From Siphlonurus alternatus (taxonomy: Eukaryota > Arthropoda > Insecta > Ephemeroptera > Siphlonuridae): a DNA stretch of 64,000 bases. The DNA lies in contig OX463786.1 of the NCBI GenBank assembly GCA_949825025.1, positions 9,349,094 through 9,413,093 on the forward strand, read 5' to 3'. Both the position numbers and the translations under genes were made by a program. The first letter of the stretch is position 1. Each line of letters starts with the position of its first letter. This document shows positions 11,090 to 24,579 of this stretch, piece after piece. Under the pieces are notes generated by a model that worked only from the letters and a program-made list of their open reading frames with translations, was not told the DNA's origin and searched no databases.

Positions 11090-13257
11090 TTCCTTTTGCT
11101 ACAAATACAAAGGTTTCTTAAAAAAAAATGTCAATAATTAATTGACATTTAATATATCTTTAAATTGTGTTGTTCACATTATTTTCTATAGAAAATAAGC
11201 TATTGCTTGCATGCAATTAACAATATTTTTTTAATTAATAGTAACTTACTAATAACTATACTGCATTTATTCGCTCAATGCAAACATATGATGTAATTAA
11301 TTGGATCAATACCTATAATACATTATTTATATCTAACAATATACTGGATTTATGTATTTCACTATTATTTTTAACACTAAAATTGTAATTATTCTTTAAT
11401 ACCTATATGAAAAATAATTATAAATCAACAGTGTGCATTATTATTATAATATAACATTTTTTTTTCAATTTTAAAAATAAATAAAATATATTGTACTAAA
11501 GACGTTATTGTACTATATAATGTTGACATTTTCTAGTTCCTCATAAAATATATTGAGAATATGTAGACAAAAAAGAACTGCACACTAAGCCAAATATTCA
11601 GTGTGCTATCTTAGCAGATACGTTACATATGGTAAATCGTGTATTCATGTAAACTATAAATAAGTAAAAAAAATATTTTGCCGCATACATAGAAAAAAAA
11701 GTTATTTTTATATTTCAAATTTCAACATGGTTTTGTAAATACAATAAACTTGACTATAAATTTATCTATGTGTAGAAGTTTTCTGCAGAAACATAAGTTT
11801 CAAAAGTGATACCCTATGGATATCTAAGATATATTACAGAAAACTTATAAAAAATACAGCAGAGAATACTACTTTTCAACAGTTTTTTCTATTTTGCTTC
11901 GTTTATTTTGTTTTGCAATTTTATTTCATCCAAACATTAAAGACATAGATATAGAAGTAATACAATAATAATTCTTAGAAACAAAATATATAATCACAAA
12001 TAATTATATAGTTTAATATATAATATATTTAATATAGTTTAATATAATGTGTTATTGTTATGGTTTATCAAAACTTAAAAAAATCAAAAAGTGTTTCTAC
12101 AACTTAGCCTTTTCATCGGCTATTATCTCTGATATTATTGCTGCTGGAACAATTTTTTTTTTATGCAGCCGTATCATACTGAGGCAATACTAACTGGGGA
12201 CTTAATATTGTGAAATGGTCATAGGGCCTTCAATAAATCGCATATGGTTTTAGCAAATTCAAGGGGTCCCCAGTTTTCTTACAAAATTTTTAATTCCGAT
12301 TTCCGTCCATAATTAAGGCTCCACGCGAAACTTGTACAGTACATTAATTTTCATAAAACTGATCAAATTAAAACAAATTCATCTATTGATGGCAAGTTTT
12401 AATTCCCCTGTAACTCTCATTAAAATCAAGGTTGCCGATTCAACTGAGATTTAACTATCAAATAAAAAAAGATGCTTACTAATCATGAAAAGAACAAGTC
12501 GACACAATTAATTGGACTATACAGACAAATAATACAAGTCATCTACTGAAATCGTGTACTTTACATGGAAAGGGAGCTTGTTCAATTCTTCCATTGACGT
12601 ATGAACATAAAAAGGTGACAACTTTCCGGAGTGATAATTACTGAATACAGACAGGGAACATACTTGCTGTATACTTTTATTTTTTATTGCCATCAGAATA
12701 AAACTTATTTTATAATTGTCATTTAATTAATCGGAATTTGTCTGCCTCATTGAACGAATAAAATAATTGAAATGCAGAAATTTTCTTTAAATTGGAGCCT
12801 TTTTAAATATTTGAAATAAACTTTCTTTAAATGCAATAAATTTACACATTTATTATTTTGAAATAAATTATTTAATTATAAACAAAACAAAAAATTAATA
12901 AATAAATGAGGGAGTTTTAATACTTTTTTATATATATTTTTATATTCTTACAATTTTATCGTTTCAACACATTATAAAATTAACAGAAAGTGCTTGAATA
13001 AAGTACAAAATTTTAATTTCTTTTGTAAATCGATGAATAATAAATTATTTGAAATCGATGTCTTATTTTAACGTCTCTTTTCGAAACCTCAAGGAAAGTT
13101 CATCCCTTGTAGAATATTACAAAAAATTAGATTACATCTTAAAAAGTCACTTACAAAATTACTTCAAATTTATATTTATTACTATACTACTGTTGTTGAT
13201 GTAAAAATACAACATAACATTAGGATATTTGGATGTGTAAATATATTTTTTTTTCTC
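11090..13257. other. AT-rich DNA, no gene seen
   Basis: Over 2 kb in which I recognise no gene, RNA or transposon end. The stretch near 12100-12650 is less AT-rich but carries no open frame of note. Confidence 0.5.
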
Positions 13258-13260
13258 TAA

Positions 13261-13465
13261 AGGCGGATTCACATGGCGATTTCCAGCCTGCGACGCAAAG
13301 CGAATAATGCGCACTTGCTTTAACATCCATTGGCAGCCATATTTGGCGATTAGAAAAAAAGAGCATCATAATTTAACGCAATGGCGAATTCGCTTCCGCA
13401 TAGGATTTCACAGCTTGTGTGACAAAATCACGTCTCATCGACGTTGTCACCATCTGAATCCGACT
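13261..13465 (+). mobile_element. PIF/Harbinger-like MITE, AGGCGGATTCACATGGCGA family, copy 1
   Basis: 205 bp with ends aggcggattcacatggcga and ccatctgaatccgact. It is flanked by TAA on both sides (13258-13260 and 13466-13468), the 3-bp TWA target of PIF/Harbinger elements. It has no coding capacity, so it would depend on a transposase from elsewhere. Confidence 0.9.
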
Positions 13466-13850
13466 TAAGATATTATTTTCAAATGTAACAGATACGTCAA
13501 TGTTCTATTTATATTCTTGTTTCTTATTCGTTCAGCTCCCATGATTGAACTCTGCACCTTAGAATATATTATGTAAAAAATATCTCTTCAACACCTTCAT
13601 TCAAAAAAGTATATATAATAATATATCATCCAATTTGGTTACTTTTCTTGGCAAACTTTACTATTTTGCAAGTCAATACCATGACACTCTATCCTGTATT
13701 CTAAACATCATTCTACAGTTAAACAAATATAACTTTACTCTTGGAAACAGGAAGTATAAAGGTTTTATATCAAATATATAGTGCGGTTACTAAGAGCATA
13801 TATATTTCGCACTGTATAAATATAAGCAAACTAAATTTTTACATATTACA

Positions 13851-14179
13851 ATGGACAACATACATGAAAAAAATTTATTGCAGAAATGAATAGAGGGTAC
13901 CAAATTATGCTATTTTGAATTTTTTCAGATTTTTTTGAAACCCAGAACTATTTTTAAATAATTATTGAAAGTGCGGCCACGCCCCCTGGAGGCGTCAATA
14001 GGCGTCCAGTCTCTATCCTTTTTATTAAGGCTGCAGGGGTGCCAACTGAAATCACAGGACTTTCAATAATTATTTAAAAATAGTTCCGGGTTTCAAAAAA
14101 ATCTGAAAAAATTCAGAGTAGCATAATTTGGTACCCTCTATTCATTTCTGCAATAAAATTTTTTCAATATGTTGTCCAT
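13851..14179 (+). mobile_element. Palindromic MITE, ATGGACAACAT ends, copy 1
   Basis: The outer ends are atggacaacatacatgaaaa and its near-complement. Inner arms start tattgcagaaatg and end at aataattattgaaagt. The central, non-palindromic part contains cggccacgccccctggaggc. It is the same family as 38395 and 38870. No clear duplication flanks this copy. Confidence 0.88.
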
Positions 14180-14437
14180 TGATTTGAAATAAATTTAATA
14201 TAATTTAATGTCTTTCTTCGTTTCTTTGAGAATATTCATCCTCTGTGTAACAGTTTAGACAACACATTTTCATTTAAAATTGTTATTTAACTTTTTTTTT
14301 TTATTTACAATGTTAGCTTACTACAGCATATTCTGCTATTGGCGTAAGCATTGAAACTTAACAACAGTATTGCTATTACAAACTTGTATGAATACGAGCG
14401 GCTATGACCTAATTCAAACTTCCCGCCATTAGACATA

Positions 14438-14650
14438 CAGTCAAAGTTACATAATATTCCCTCCGGAAGTAGCCGGAAACTTAGAGTTTCTGGTCTTCCT
14501 ATTCGTAATTCAGCGTTATAATTTCACACACAGGTCAGTACTTTTACTTCAAACCACTCTGTAAAGTTTCAAAACTGAATTACAAACAGAAGAGCTGCAA
14601 ACTTCACACTTCCGTCTACTTCCGGAAGGAATATCAAATTAATTTGACTG
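14438..14650. mobile_element. Tc1/mariner-like MITE, CAGTCAAA ends, copy 1
   Basis: The element begins cagtcaaa and ends tttgactg, with TA on both sides (14436-14437 and 14651-14652). Subterminal blocks tccggaagtagccgga and acttccggaagga pair with each other. TA duplication and CAGT ends are hallmarks of Tc1/mariner. No transposase frame is present. Confidence 0.88.
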
Positions 14651-14661
14651 TATTAGCTACA

Positions 14662-14830
14662 GGAGCAGAAAGCCCGGCACCCCCTCTAAAGTGCACTTCC
14701 CGAATGCAGGGCACTTTTGTCCCAACCCCGGAAAATTGTTTAAAAGTATCTCACCCTACACCGGGATTCGAACCCGAAACTTCCTCATACACGAGGCGGC
14801 TTATCATCTTACATTAAAATTTGTATATTT
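14662..14830 (-). pseudogene. tRNA-like SINE remnant
   Basis: On the minus strand cgggttcgaatcccgg (14761-14776) forms a perfect T-arm with a box B sequence. Just upstream, cctc...gagg can form an anticodon-like stem. Box A and the acceptor stem are not convincing. GC-richer body sequence follows down to the mariner-type element at 14650. It is more likely a tRNA-derived SINE than a working tRNA. Confidence 0.45.
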
Positions 14831-15228
14831 CCTAGTAGAAGTTAAGCAAGTTACAAATCACTATAAAAATCACAGTTACAATTAGAAAAAGGAAGATATT
14901 TATTACTAAAAATAAAGTTCTAAAGTAGTTTTAAAATAAGATTAAAAATAATTAAGTTTTAATATTATTTTAACCACGTATACCATGGCAATTACGACAT
15001 CGTGTAAAGTTGATAATTGTAAGAGGTTGAAAATCAAGTCTCTCCTCATCTGGAATCGTGACTAAAATATTATAAAAATATGTAACAAATAAAGTTGAAC
15101 GTTTTCAACAAACTTTACTATTGAATAATTCATTGATGAAATTTAGCATGGAAGAGGATAACAAATTTTAAGTTTAATTACATTTAAAAATGATACTACT
15201 GATATATATTTTTAAGTGAGTCTGAAGT
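14830..15228. other. AT-rich DNA, no gene seen
   Basis: Nothing recognised on either strand. Confidence 0.5.
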
Positions 15229-15307
15229 TAAAAATAATATTATTATTATATTATAATATTATTATAATATATTATTATATTATTATTATTATTTTTTTTT
15301 TTTTTTT
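15229..15307. repeat. AT-only low-complexity tract ending in poly-T
   Basis: Irregular (ATT)n/(TA)n sequence followed by about 15 T. Confidence 0.85.
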
Positions 15308-15315
15308 GAGGTGAC

Positions 15316-15446
15316 ACTCGTCACCACTCGTCACCTCAGAAAATTTCCCTTTGTGACCTTCATAATCATCATGCCCTATAAGAATAACATATGACATTGT
15401 GATTAACAAGGCTGTAAATGGGAAATTTTGCAAGGCAACGAGTGTA
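15316..15446. mobile_element. Inverted-repeat element, copy 1 of the 15.3/54.0-kb family
   Basis: Arms cagaaaatttccctttgtga and its counterpart before gcaaggcaacgagtgtac pair imperfectly. The centre (ccctataagaataacatatg ... gtgattaacaaggctgta) matches 54085-54130 closely. One end is ragged, next to the poly-T. Confidence 0.65.
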
Positions 15447-15459
15447 CTGCACATTCCAT

Positions 15460-17750
15460 TATGACATAAGTTGGATTTTCAGGTGTGACGTCACAGATGT
15501 CGAGGTGGTCTCCAGTGTACTTCTTGATGGTTTGGCTGAGAGCAACTCTTGGCAGGTAGATTCCATTTCCATACTGTCGTCTCCATTTACTTCATAAATC
15601 GAAAAAGTTCATTTTTCCCACTCTCTCCATCTCACTATTTTGTATTGCATAGGAAAGTAGGTATAGTGGAAAAGTTAAGTATAGATTTTTTTTTCACCCG
15701 AAAAGAAAGACATTTTGATTCAATTTCATAGGCCATAAAACAAGTTATTTAAATTTATGATTTATTTAAAAAAAATGTTTAGAAAAAAAAATCTTTAATT
15801 ACTTCCTATTTTCTTTAATAATTTAAATATCTTTTTCAATCATATTTTTCAATTAAAAATGAATACAGTATGTTAATTGTTAATTTTTTTTATGTGGGGA
15901 TCTTTCAATTTTTTAAACGCAGGAACGAATCAAGGCACAATTATAATATATATTATTCACCTCTAATCATGAAGAATTTCTCTCCATTTTTCACTTTGAA
16001 TTCAAGCTAGTTTGAACAATGAAATTTATGTACCTAATTAAATATAATACATTAATAACAGTTAATAAAAATTAAAATTAATATACATTTATTTTAATTG
16101 TAATGTTTTAAAATATTTTAATAAAAAATTTTATATATTTTTTATTTTATTAGTGGTTGTTTATAATTTGTAACAAATTTCAAATAAACTAAAATTTCAC
16201 AAAACACAACAAGAATTCTGTCTCTGTCATTTTATTGTTTATAATCTAATGAAAATGCTCTTACAAAAATTGGAATGCTTCCAACACAGTTAAGTGGCAG
16301 AGATTATGTCTAGGGTTTTAATATAATATCAGTTTTATAAATTTTCAAACATAAAATTTTTATTTGAATTAACAAAAAATGTATCTATATAATATTGATA
16401 AAATATTCTATATCCTGTGGGCATTAGTTAAAATATGTTATGTGTTATGTATAAAAAATGCCATATAATATCATCAAAAGAGTAAATACTTGTTTTATTT
16501 ATTGAGTTCTTATATATTATAATAAAAGTATCAATTCTAAATAAATTGAAACAATTGTCTATAACGGGATTTCAAAACACTTAAACGTATAATAATTTTA
16601 ATATATTTGTGTTCGATTACATGTCGATGGAACAGATGTATAGTGAAGGAAAAACATGGATAAAACAAATTTTAAAGCTATATTTTAGAATTGTTTAGCA
16701 ATTTTAAAGCATTGTTTATTTTCCGAGTTCGTGGATATGTAAATACTGAATCTGAAATTTCAAACACTAGAAATAAATTTAAAATTGTATTTTAAAAGAA
16801 ATATCTTTGGAACATTTAAAATTAAAGACAATTTACTGATTTTAGCCAACATTAATTAAAGGAATGTTATTTTTTTTATATAAATATCTTTGTTAGTCAT
16901 TGACATATTTATGTCTTGATATATTCCTACATTTAAACCTTAATTGACTTATATTAAAAATAATTAATTTTACGTTATATAAAATGTATAGCGAATAAGC
17001 TAATAACGGAATTTATACATTTTCAAAGTTTCTTTTTCTACATAATAAATTAAAGCTATATTTACAACAATGATATACAGTATACTGTACACATATGGAC
17101 TGTCTAATAATTTCCTGGAACTGCAGAACCTAAAGACGCAGATTTTGAAATTTAGGAATAACGAAAGAAGCACCCAGTCTAGCCAACCCATAAAATTTCA
17201 GTTCAACTCGCTTTTTCTCTTATTTTTATAATTTAATATGTTTTGGTGTAATAGACTACAAAATATGTTTCTTGATATGTTATCCCAAGTTAAAACAATA
17301 TTGTATTGTTTTGAAAATTTGTAAATAGAGCCTTTTAGGATTGATATTCAAGTATTTATAAATTGAATTTATGTTTTAATTTTTGTTTCAGTTTTCTGTT
17401 TTTTTCTTACTAAAAAAATATTTAGTTTAAATTGATTCTGATTGATTGATTGGTTGGTATTTTGGAGCAATTGACACATTTTGGTCATGTATGCCCCCTT
17501 AAAATTGATTCTGTTATTGTATTGTTTGAACTTGTGAACTACAAAGAAAAGTTAAAATGTTCACTTTTAATTTTATGAGCTTGAATTCTCATAATAAATG
17601 TATCTTTTTGCACCGGCCGGCAATATTTATTTAATAAAGCTTTGGCTAGACAATAACTTGTATGATTGAATAAAATAATAATATAAAAATAGGTATAAGT
17701 ATGATAATGTCTACAAACATAGAGAAGATAACGTTTGTGGTTGTACATTA
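15460..17750. other. AT-rich DNA, no gene seen
   Basis: One TGACGTCA lies at 15486-15493. The open frames (60-63 codons) resemble no known protein. No inverted-repeat element was recognised. Confidence 0.5.
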
Positions 17751-17756
17751 ATATAA

Positions 17757-18068
17757 GTACCATCAATAGCAGATCAAATGAACCAACAATGGTCCTTTGT
17801 TGTCAAGATACAAAGTTTAAATTCCCTCCATCTAGCTTATCACAGCTCTAAGAATGTTCACACTCTCAACAATGCCCGCCCATTCACCAATCAAGCGGGC
17901 ATCGGTGATAGACCGAAAATGAATAGATAACTGTGACGTGATCCATGCTGTACAGCCTATAATCGAAATAAAAATTTGAATTTGATAAGCTAGAAGGAAG
18001 GAATTTAAACTTTGTACCGTGATAACTAAGGACCATTGTTGGTTCAGTTCATCTGCTATTGACTGTAC
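17757..18068. mobile_element. Foldback element with about 90-bp arms
   Basis: The left arm (gtaccatcaatagcagat ... ctagcttatca, to about 17841) matches the reverse complement of the right arm (from about 17975) with a handful of substitutions. The centre includes tcaagcgggcatcggtgata. The 100-codon minus-strand frame here is a by-product of the arms. No target duplication is evident. Confidence 0.82.
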
Positions 18069-18217
18069 AGGATGGAAGCTACCTAAGCTAAAGGTTAACC
18101 ACGAAGAGAAGCAGCCAGGAAGGTAGACAGACAAGAAAGGAAGTCGCCTGATGTAGATAAGGTTTAGATACAGTTTTATTTATAACCTCTGATATTTTAC
18201 TTGGTATTGAAAATATA

Positions 18218-18415
18218 CCCTAGTTGAAAATTTTCATCTTTATACGTCTCTAATCGTTTTAACTCTAAAATAAATCTAATGTTTTCTTCACTCAAAGTGA
18301 AGATGAAATGAAGACAATATTTCTAACATTTTATACAAAAGACGTAAAGACTTTTTTCTTATTTTTTCCTCTAAAAAGGTGCAAAATAAAAGGAAATCAG
18401 AAGATCTTAATATAG
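18218..18415 (+). repeat. Dispersed repeat (ACCCTAGTTGAAAA family), copy 1
   Basis: It begins at accctagttgaaaattttca and ends with ggtgcaaaataaaaggaaa. The same order of blocks, including gatgaaatgaagacaat and ttttttcctctaaaa, recurs at 44003 and 59687, and in reverse at about 34830. No terminal inverted repeats are obvious and the family is unidentified. Confidence 0.65.
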
Positions 18416-18419
18416 CAAA

Positions 18420-19709
<1,290 letters not shown>

Positions 19710-19714
19710 AGATA

Positions 19715-20340
19715 TATAAATAATATAATATTTAAAAAAAAAAAATACCAATGCAGTGACAAAGTCGGCGAAATTAGTAAAGAACTCAGAGTTCTTTGAA
19801 CTATTAACAGCAATTATTATTTTGATGATTTGTAAAATTTTCAAATATTCATTACAAGTTGTACGTTAACAAAAAATTATCATTCAAAAAATACTTCCAT
19901 GCTCCATCACATATTTATTTATGTTCAACGTAATGTTAAATGCTTTATTAATAAAATCTACATTTACCTTTCTTATAATATAGAATCTGCAATTTCAATA
20001 AATATAACCTTTTACAACAAAACACTTTGCATAATCGAAAGGGAGATTCTACCTCTCCGAAAAATTTGTTATAGCTTTTTATTATTAATAATAAACAAAA
20101 TGGACCATTACTATACTAGGACGCTGCTGAAAAATTCACGACTGCCGCCATCTTTATTGAGTATCCTGTAAGTTATACAATTCATTGAGCATTTAAGTAT
20201 TGCAGGTTGCATCATTAAAGGCGTTCTGTGACGAATCTTACTGTGCGACCTGTATTTATAGTTAATTTCTATATCATTAAATTTTATTGTTGACTTTATT
20301 ATAGCAAAAACGTTGCCCCTACTGTTTTTATGGGCAATGA
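19715..20340. other. No gene seen
   Basis: A 90-codon plus-strand frame at 19899-20171 is AT-driven in composition and is not recognised. Confidence 0.45.
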
Positions 20341-20345
20341 TGTGC

Positions 20346-20490
20346 AGTCTATGGAGGCGTGGTGAACCTTAACTCTTTGATAATAATAGTGCTCTTCTTA
20401 TTATACATCCCCGAAAATTACAAATCTGCATCTCTCTGTCTATAATTGTAGCTGCCAGCTCTAGCAAGCGAGGCAGGAGTAAAGTTCATG
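20346..20490 (+). repeat. Dispersed repeat (20.4/46.8/48.5-kb family), copy 1
   Basis: Matches the reverse complement of 46727-46869 over its whole length. Shared blocks include agtctatgga, aattacaaatctg, tctgtctat and gaggcaggagtaaagttca. The family is unidentified and no terminal repeats were seen. Confidence 0.65.
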
Positions 20491-20499
20491 CATTTAGGA

Positions 20500-20962
20500 A
20501 AATGTCTGTTGATCATTATTTATAAAAATGATACAAGCTGCTAGCGCCAACAATGCTATTACGTTCTGCATTCTGGTGAGCAAAATCAGGTACTTTAATA
20601 TATACATCGTCCCACAGTTAACAATGAAAGAGGCTTTAGTAGATAACTAAAACAATGGTTTATTGCACTGTAATAATTTCATATAATACAGAAAACTTTG
20701 TTATTAAATAGTTTAGGTTTAATAATATATACAATCCTTCAGTACAAAAAACAAAACTGAAATATGACTTTTACAATATTAAGTACAATGGTTATCATCT
20801 TATCATAATAAATATAGCAATAGTTTCTCTCTCGATCATGCCGGTTTTATTTTCACAGAGACAGACTAACTTTAATCAAGAGGCAGGCAAGTAGGCGAGT
20901 GTGATAGAGAGGGAGACCAGCAGCAAAGTGGTGATAAGCAAACTGATCTACATCTACGTACT
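20500..20962. other. No gene seen
   Basis: Nothing recognised. A purine-rich patch lies near 20880-20935. Confidence 0.45.
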
Positions 20963-20967
20963 TTTAA

Positions 20968-21380
20968 AGGCATTAAAAGTGAAGCACCGGTAGTTGGCAA
21001 CACTGACGTATCTTCACCATGTTAATTTTTCAACCCTGCTCCTCAGAGTAATTTTTATGCTAGAGATAATATGATTGCAGTAGTATCAAGATAATTAGAA
21101 GCCCAAGTGCACAACGTACTTGGCTCAGTAAAGCCTGATTTAAAGATAAGTATTTTTTTAATAGTTTTTTATTTACATGATCTTTTTTTAATATTAAAAA
21201 ATACTATTCTTTAAATCAAGTTTTACTAAGCCAAATTGTGCACTTAAGCTACTAATTATTTTGATACTACTGCAATCAGCTTAGCTCTAGCATAAAAATT
21301 ACTCTGAGTAGCGGGGTTGAAAAATTAACATTGTGAAGATACGACACTGTTGCCAACTACCAGTGCTACACTAAATGCCC
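20968..21380. mobile_element. 413-bp inverted-repeat element flanked by TTAA
   Basis: The arms are long. The left arm runs from aggcattaaaagtgaagcac through ggtagttggcaacactgac to about 21170, and the right arm mirrors it (gttgccaactaccagtgc ... aaatgccc). TTAA flanks both ends (20964-20967 and 21381-21384). This fits a TTAA-targeting element, or a PIF-type one (TAA/TTA) landing in TTAA. There is no transposase frame. Confidence 0.85.
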
Positions 21381-21389
21381 TTAAATATA

Positions 21390-22060
21390 ATGAATCTTTT
21401 ATTGTTCTATATTATATGTTGTGATAAACACTGTACTGGCCCTATGTTACTATGTCAAACTATTTTCTTTTTTTAGTTGTGACACTGAATGTAGCTAGTT
21501 CTTTATCCTTGAAGTATAAAGTGGTTAAAAAAATAAATTTAGTAAATTTCAAACAAACATTATTTTAACATTTTAATGACATAAAACTATCATCACTTTA
21601 TGTATGATATGACATATCCTAAAAGCATTTTATTTTTTTTTTAAAAGCTAACATAAATATTAAATATAAAAGTTAGTTTTTAATTCTGATAAAGATCATT
21701 TTTATATTTTAAAAACATTATTTAAAAGACTTACGTTCATACTACATGAATCCATAATATTGATTTAAGACTAGATAATAGTTAAAACATACAAGGGATC
21801 TTAAAAGATAAAAAAATAAAAGAAGTTTCTTTAATTTTTTAAAAGCATTCGTGGTTAAAAAGAAAACTTTGATGGTCTAAAAATAATTAGAGGTGGAAAT
21901 CAGCACTTAAAATAAGTGCCTGAAAATACATGATATAAAAAAAGTTTTTAATGCATTGTGCCTTTGTCTAATGTATTCTTACATATATAGTTTGTTTTAT
22001 GAGCAGTGGAGAAAAGATTGGAATTTTTATTCTACTTTATTTAGTAGCTCCTTGTTTTCT
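21390..22060. other. AT-rich DNA, no gene seen
   Basis: Nothing recognised on either strand. Confidence 0.45.
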
Positions 22061-22069
22061 AAAACAAGT

Positions 22070-22210
22070 TTAAAGGTGCGCCCAAAAGCTTTCAATCGGG
22101 GAAAAAAAGCGGGAATATATTTCCGCACCGGGCTAAAAGGTAGGAGAAATCAAACTCTACCTAGCGGAAAAATATCACGAAAAGCCATGGACTAATCACA
22201 GCGCTGTATT
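22070..22210. other. GC-richer island of unknown nature
   Basis: A sharply bounded, less AT-rich stretch that lies at the end of a 79-codon plus-strand frame (to 22195). It has no recognised domain and no inverted ends. It could be a fossil repeat or a short exon. I make no functional call. Confidence 0.25.
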
Positions 22211-22669
22211 GGAACTTCTTGGGTGCCAAAGTGCTAAAGTGCCATTTTATAAGGGTCATTCTTACAATGTATGACTTTTTACATCGAAATTTATAGTCAT
22301 ATCGTATAATATAACTTCATAGTAATTTAGTCGATGCAAGGTATAATTTGGTGAAAATTTATGAAACGAAATTAATTATTTGTTCTCAAGTTCAAAAATT
22401 TCGAGTATTTTTTTCAAGACAATAAATAATGTTTTTATAAAAATGTTGTACCATGTAGTATAATATATATTATATATGCCATGAAACACGACAAGATAAA
22501 ATAGAAACAAATGTAATTTATTTTATTTACAAAAATTCAATTTATTCATGCTAACAGACAACAGGCATGCTTTTAATTCGTAAAATCTCTTGTAAAAATA
22601 GTAATAAAAATTCTAATGGCCAGCTAATGCTCCATTAGTGACATCCAATATTTTACTGGAATACAAGGT

Positions 22670-22895
22670 GCAAAGTTGTGCAAAATTATTGAAAATCAAC
22701 GTTCTGGCGTCACCAGTTGTCATTTCTTAATGTAAAGAATTAAAGGATAGAACTCCCTATCTGCAAAGAAAGCATGTTAAAACTAACTTTCAATAATTTT
22801 TTAAAGAGTTCTCGATCTTTTAAAAAAATCGAAAAAATTGAGTAGCTACTGTAGGAGCATATTTTTGAACCCTATATCAATTTATGTGATGCATT
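22670..22895. mobile_element. Diverged relative of the tattgcag-arm MITEs
   Basis: Contains ggtgcaaagttgtgcaaaattattgaaa and, further right, actttcaataattttttaaa with weak continuation of the arm. The order and spacing match the elements at 23346 and 42312, but the sequence is strongly eroded. Confidence 0.4.
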
Positions 22896-22899
22896 ATGT

Positions 22900-23340
22900 T
22901 TATACTAATTTACAAAGATTTAAAATTATATTGTGATGGTATTGTGATCTGTATTTTATAATTTTAGCCATGCACGGATAATCAGTATTGCAGTAATCGT
23001 TTTATAATTATAATAATACCAATAATAGGTAATGTTTTAGTATAAAAATTATACATTTCTATGTTCAATAGAAATACATGCAGCTTACTAAATTATAAAA
23101 GAATGTATGGCTCAATTATTTAGATTTTATATTTTATGATGATTAAAAACAACATTTGAAATAATTAATCATATAATTATATACATTGAGAGGCATAATA
23201 TAGTGAAGTATATAGTATTATGTATAATATATTTATATAATATGGTACAATTAATTAGCATATAAATATATTTGAATTAATTTTAATTAGTTATTTCAAT
23301 TAGCTACTCCATGATGATTATCTTATTATATTGAATGACT
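22900..23340. other. AT-rich DNA, no gene seen
   Basis: Nothing recognised. Confidence 0.5.
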
Positions 23341-23345
23341 ACACA

Positions 23346-23664
23346 ATGGAGTGTCGTCCTCAATTTTTTTTTTATTGCAGAAATGGATAGAGCGTGCAAA
23401 GTTATGCTACCCTGACTTTTTTCAGATTTTTTAGAGCCCTGGAACTTTTTTTAAAAAATTATTGAAAGTCCTTTTTGTGACGTCACGCGGCGGCAAGTCC
23501 TATCTTTTTCTTAAGGAGCGGCGTCTCGTAACGTCACAAAAAGAACTTTCAATAATTTTTTAAAAATAGTTCCCGGGCTCTAAACAATCTGAAAAAAATC
23601 AGGGTAGCATAACTTTGCACCCTCTATCCATTTCTGCAATAAAAAATTGAGGTCAATACTCCAT
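23346..23664 (+). mobile_element. Palindromic MITE, ATGGAG ends, copy 1
   Basis: Outer ends atggagtgtcgtcctcaatt and ggtcaatactccat are inverted repeats. Inner arms start tattgcagaaatgg. The centre is built around gtgacgtcacgcggcggcaa and its mirror cgtaacgtcac. Its inner arms match those of the ATGGACAACAT family, but the outermost about 25 bp and the centre differ. Confidence 0.87.
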
Positions 23665-23669
23665 TTTCT

Positions 23670-23778
23670 CTACGTTCACATGACGGTATTTGGATGACGG
23701 ATCCGTTGGCGACGCCTCTAAGGAATAACATTATCCGTCGTCAACAAATACGTATTAAACATCATTATGTAAACGTAG
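23670..23778. mobile_element. Small MITE, CTACGTTTACATGACGG ends, copy 1
   Basis: 109 bp from ctacgttcacatgacgg to atgtaaacgtag, with the centre gttggcgacgcctc and attatccgtcgtcaac. It lies 5 bp from the preceding element. The second copy is at 24148. No target duplication was found. Confidence 0.8.
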
Positions 23779-24147
23779 AATGTCGAGTCGACATACTTGG
23801 CAAGTTTGAATTTTATTTTTAAAATGACAAGCATATTTGTGAGTATATTTAATATTAATAAGAATTGTTTTTGTTTTTTACAAAAATAAATTAATATTAA
23901 CGTAAGATTTATTTACAAAAGGCTTTTCTTAACAACTTGATGATTAGATTCCTCGTTTATTTATTGCTTTTCACTTTATTACATTTCTGCACTTAAATGT
24001 GGAATTTACTTTAATGTTTATTGTAAACAATAAATTTTACCAAACTTAATCTAAAACTGCATCTAATGTCGTTTAATGGAGTAGTTTTCAAGTATTCCAT
24101 AAAAATGAGCAAGAATATATTTATTTTCGTATCTTATTCAACAATCT

Positions 24148-24252
24148 CTACGTTTACATGACGGTTTAATACGTATCCGTTGACGACGCCTCATAAGAAT
24201 AACATTATCCATCGTCAACGAATACGTATTAAACACCGTCATGTAAACGTAG
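24148..24252. mobile_element. Small MITE, CTACGTTTACATGACGG ends, copy 2
   Basis: 105 bp with ends ctacgtttacatgacggt and accgtcatgtaaacgtag in near-perfect inversion. The centre gttgacgacgcctcataaga matches copy 1. Confidence 0.85.
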
Positions 24253-24376
24253 TGTATGGAACGTGTGTAAAAAAATTGTTTTTTAATATTAATATTTTTT
24301 TTATCAAGCAATTGAATACTTATACTAAACTCCCTAATTACTTACTACAATAATTACTTTTATAGCTCAAATTTTC

Positions 24377-24575
24377 CGAATAACTTGAGTGTTTCGCTGG
24401 TTCTTCTGGAACGGGGGCGGCCACAGACTTGAAATTCATCCCGGCATTTGCCTGTGACTGAGGGGAACGTGGAAACCACCCAAGATGGATGCTACAGCTT
24501 TTCTCAATGGACCTGAAGTGCAGTGGAACTACACGGTGAAAAAGTGCAAAGATTTGCCCATGTAAGAATGAAACT
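24377..24575 (-). mobile_element. 5S-type SINE, truncated and diverged
   Basis: On the minus strand it reads through the SINE core in the order gcactttttcaccgtg, agctgtagcatccatc, tttccacgttcccctcagtc, aggcaaatgccgggatg, ccgcccccgttcc, agcgaaacactcaagtta. The 5S-like head and the extreme 3' tail are missing or unrecognisable. Confidence 0.75.
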
Positions 24576-24579
24576 CGTG

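Noticed and set aside
17832..18134. 100-codon minus-strand frame
   Set aside because: It lies across the right arm and centre of a foldback element and resembles no protein.
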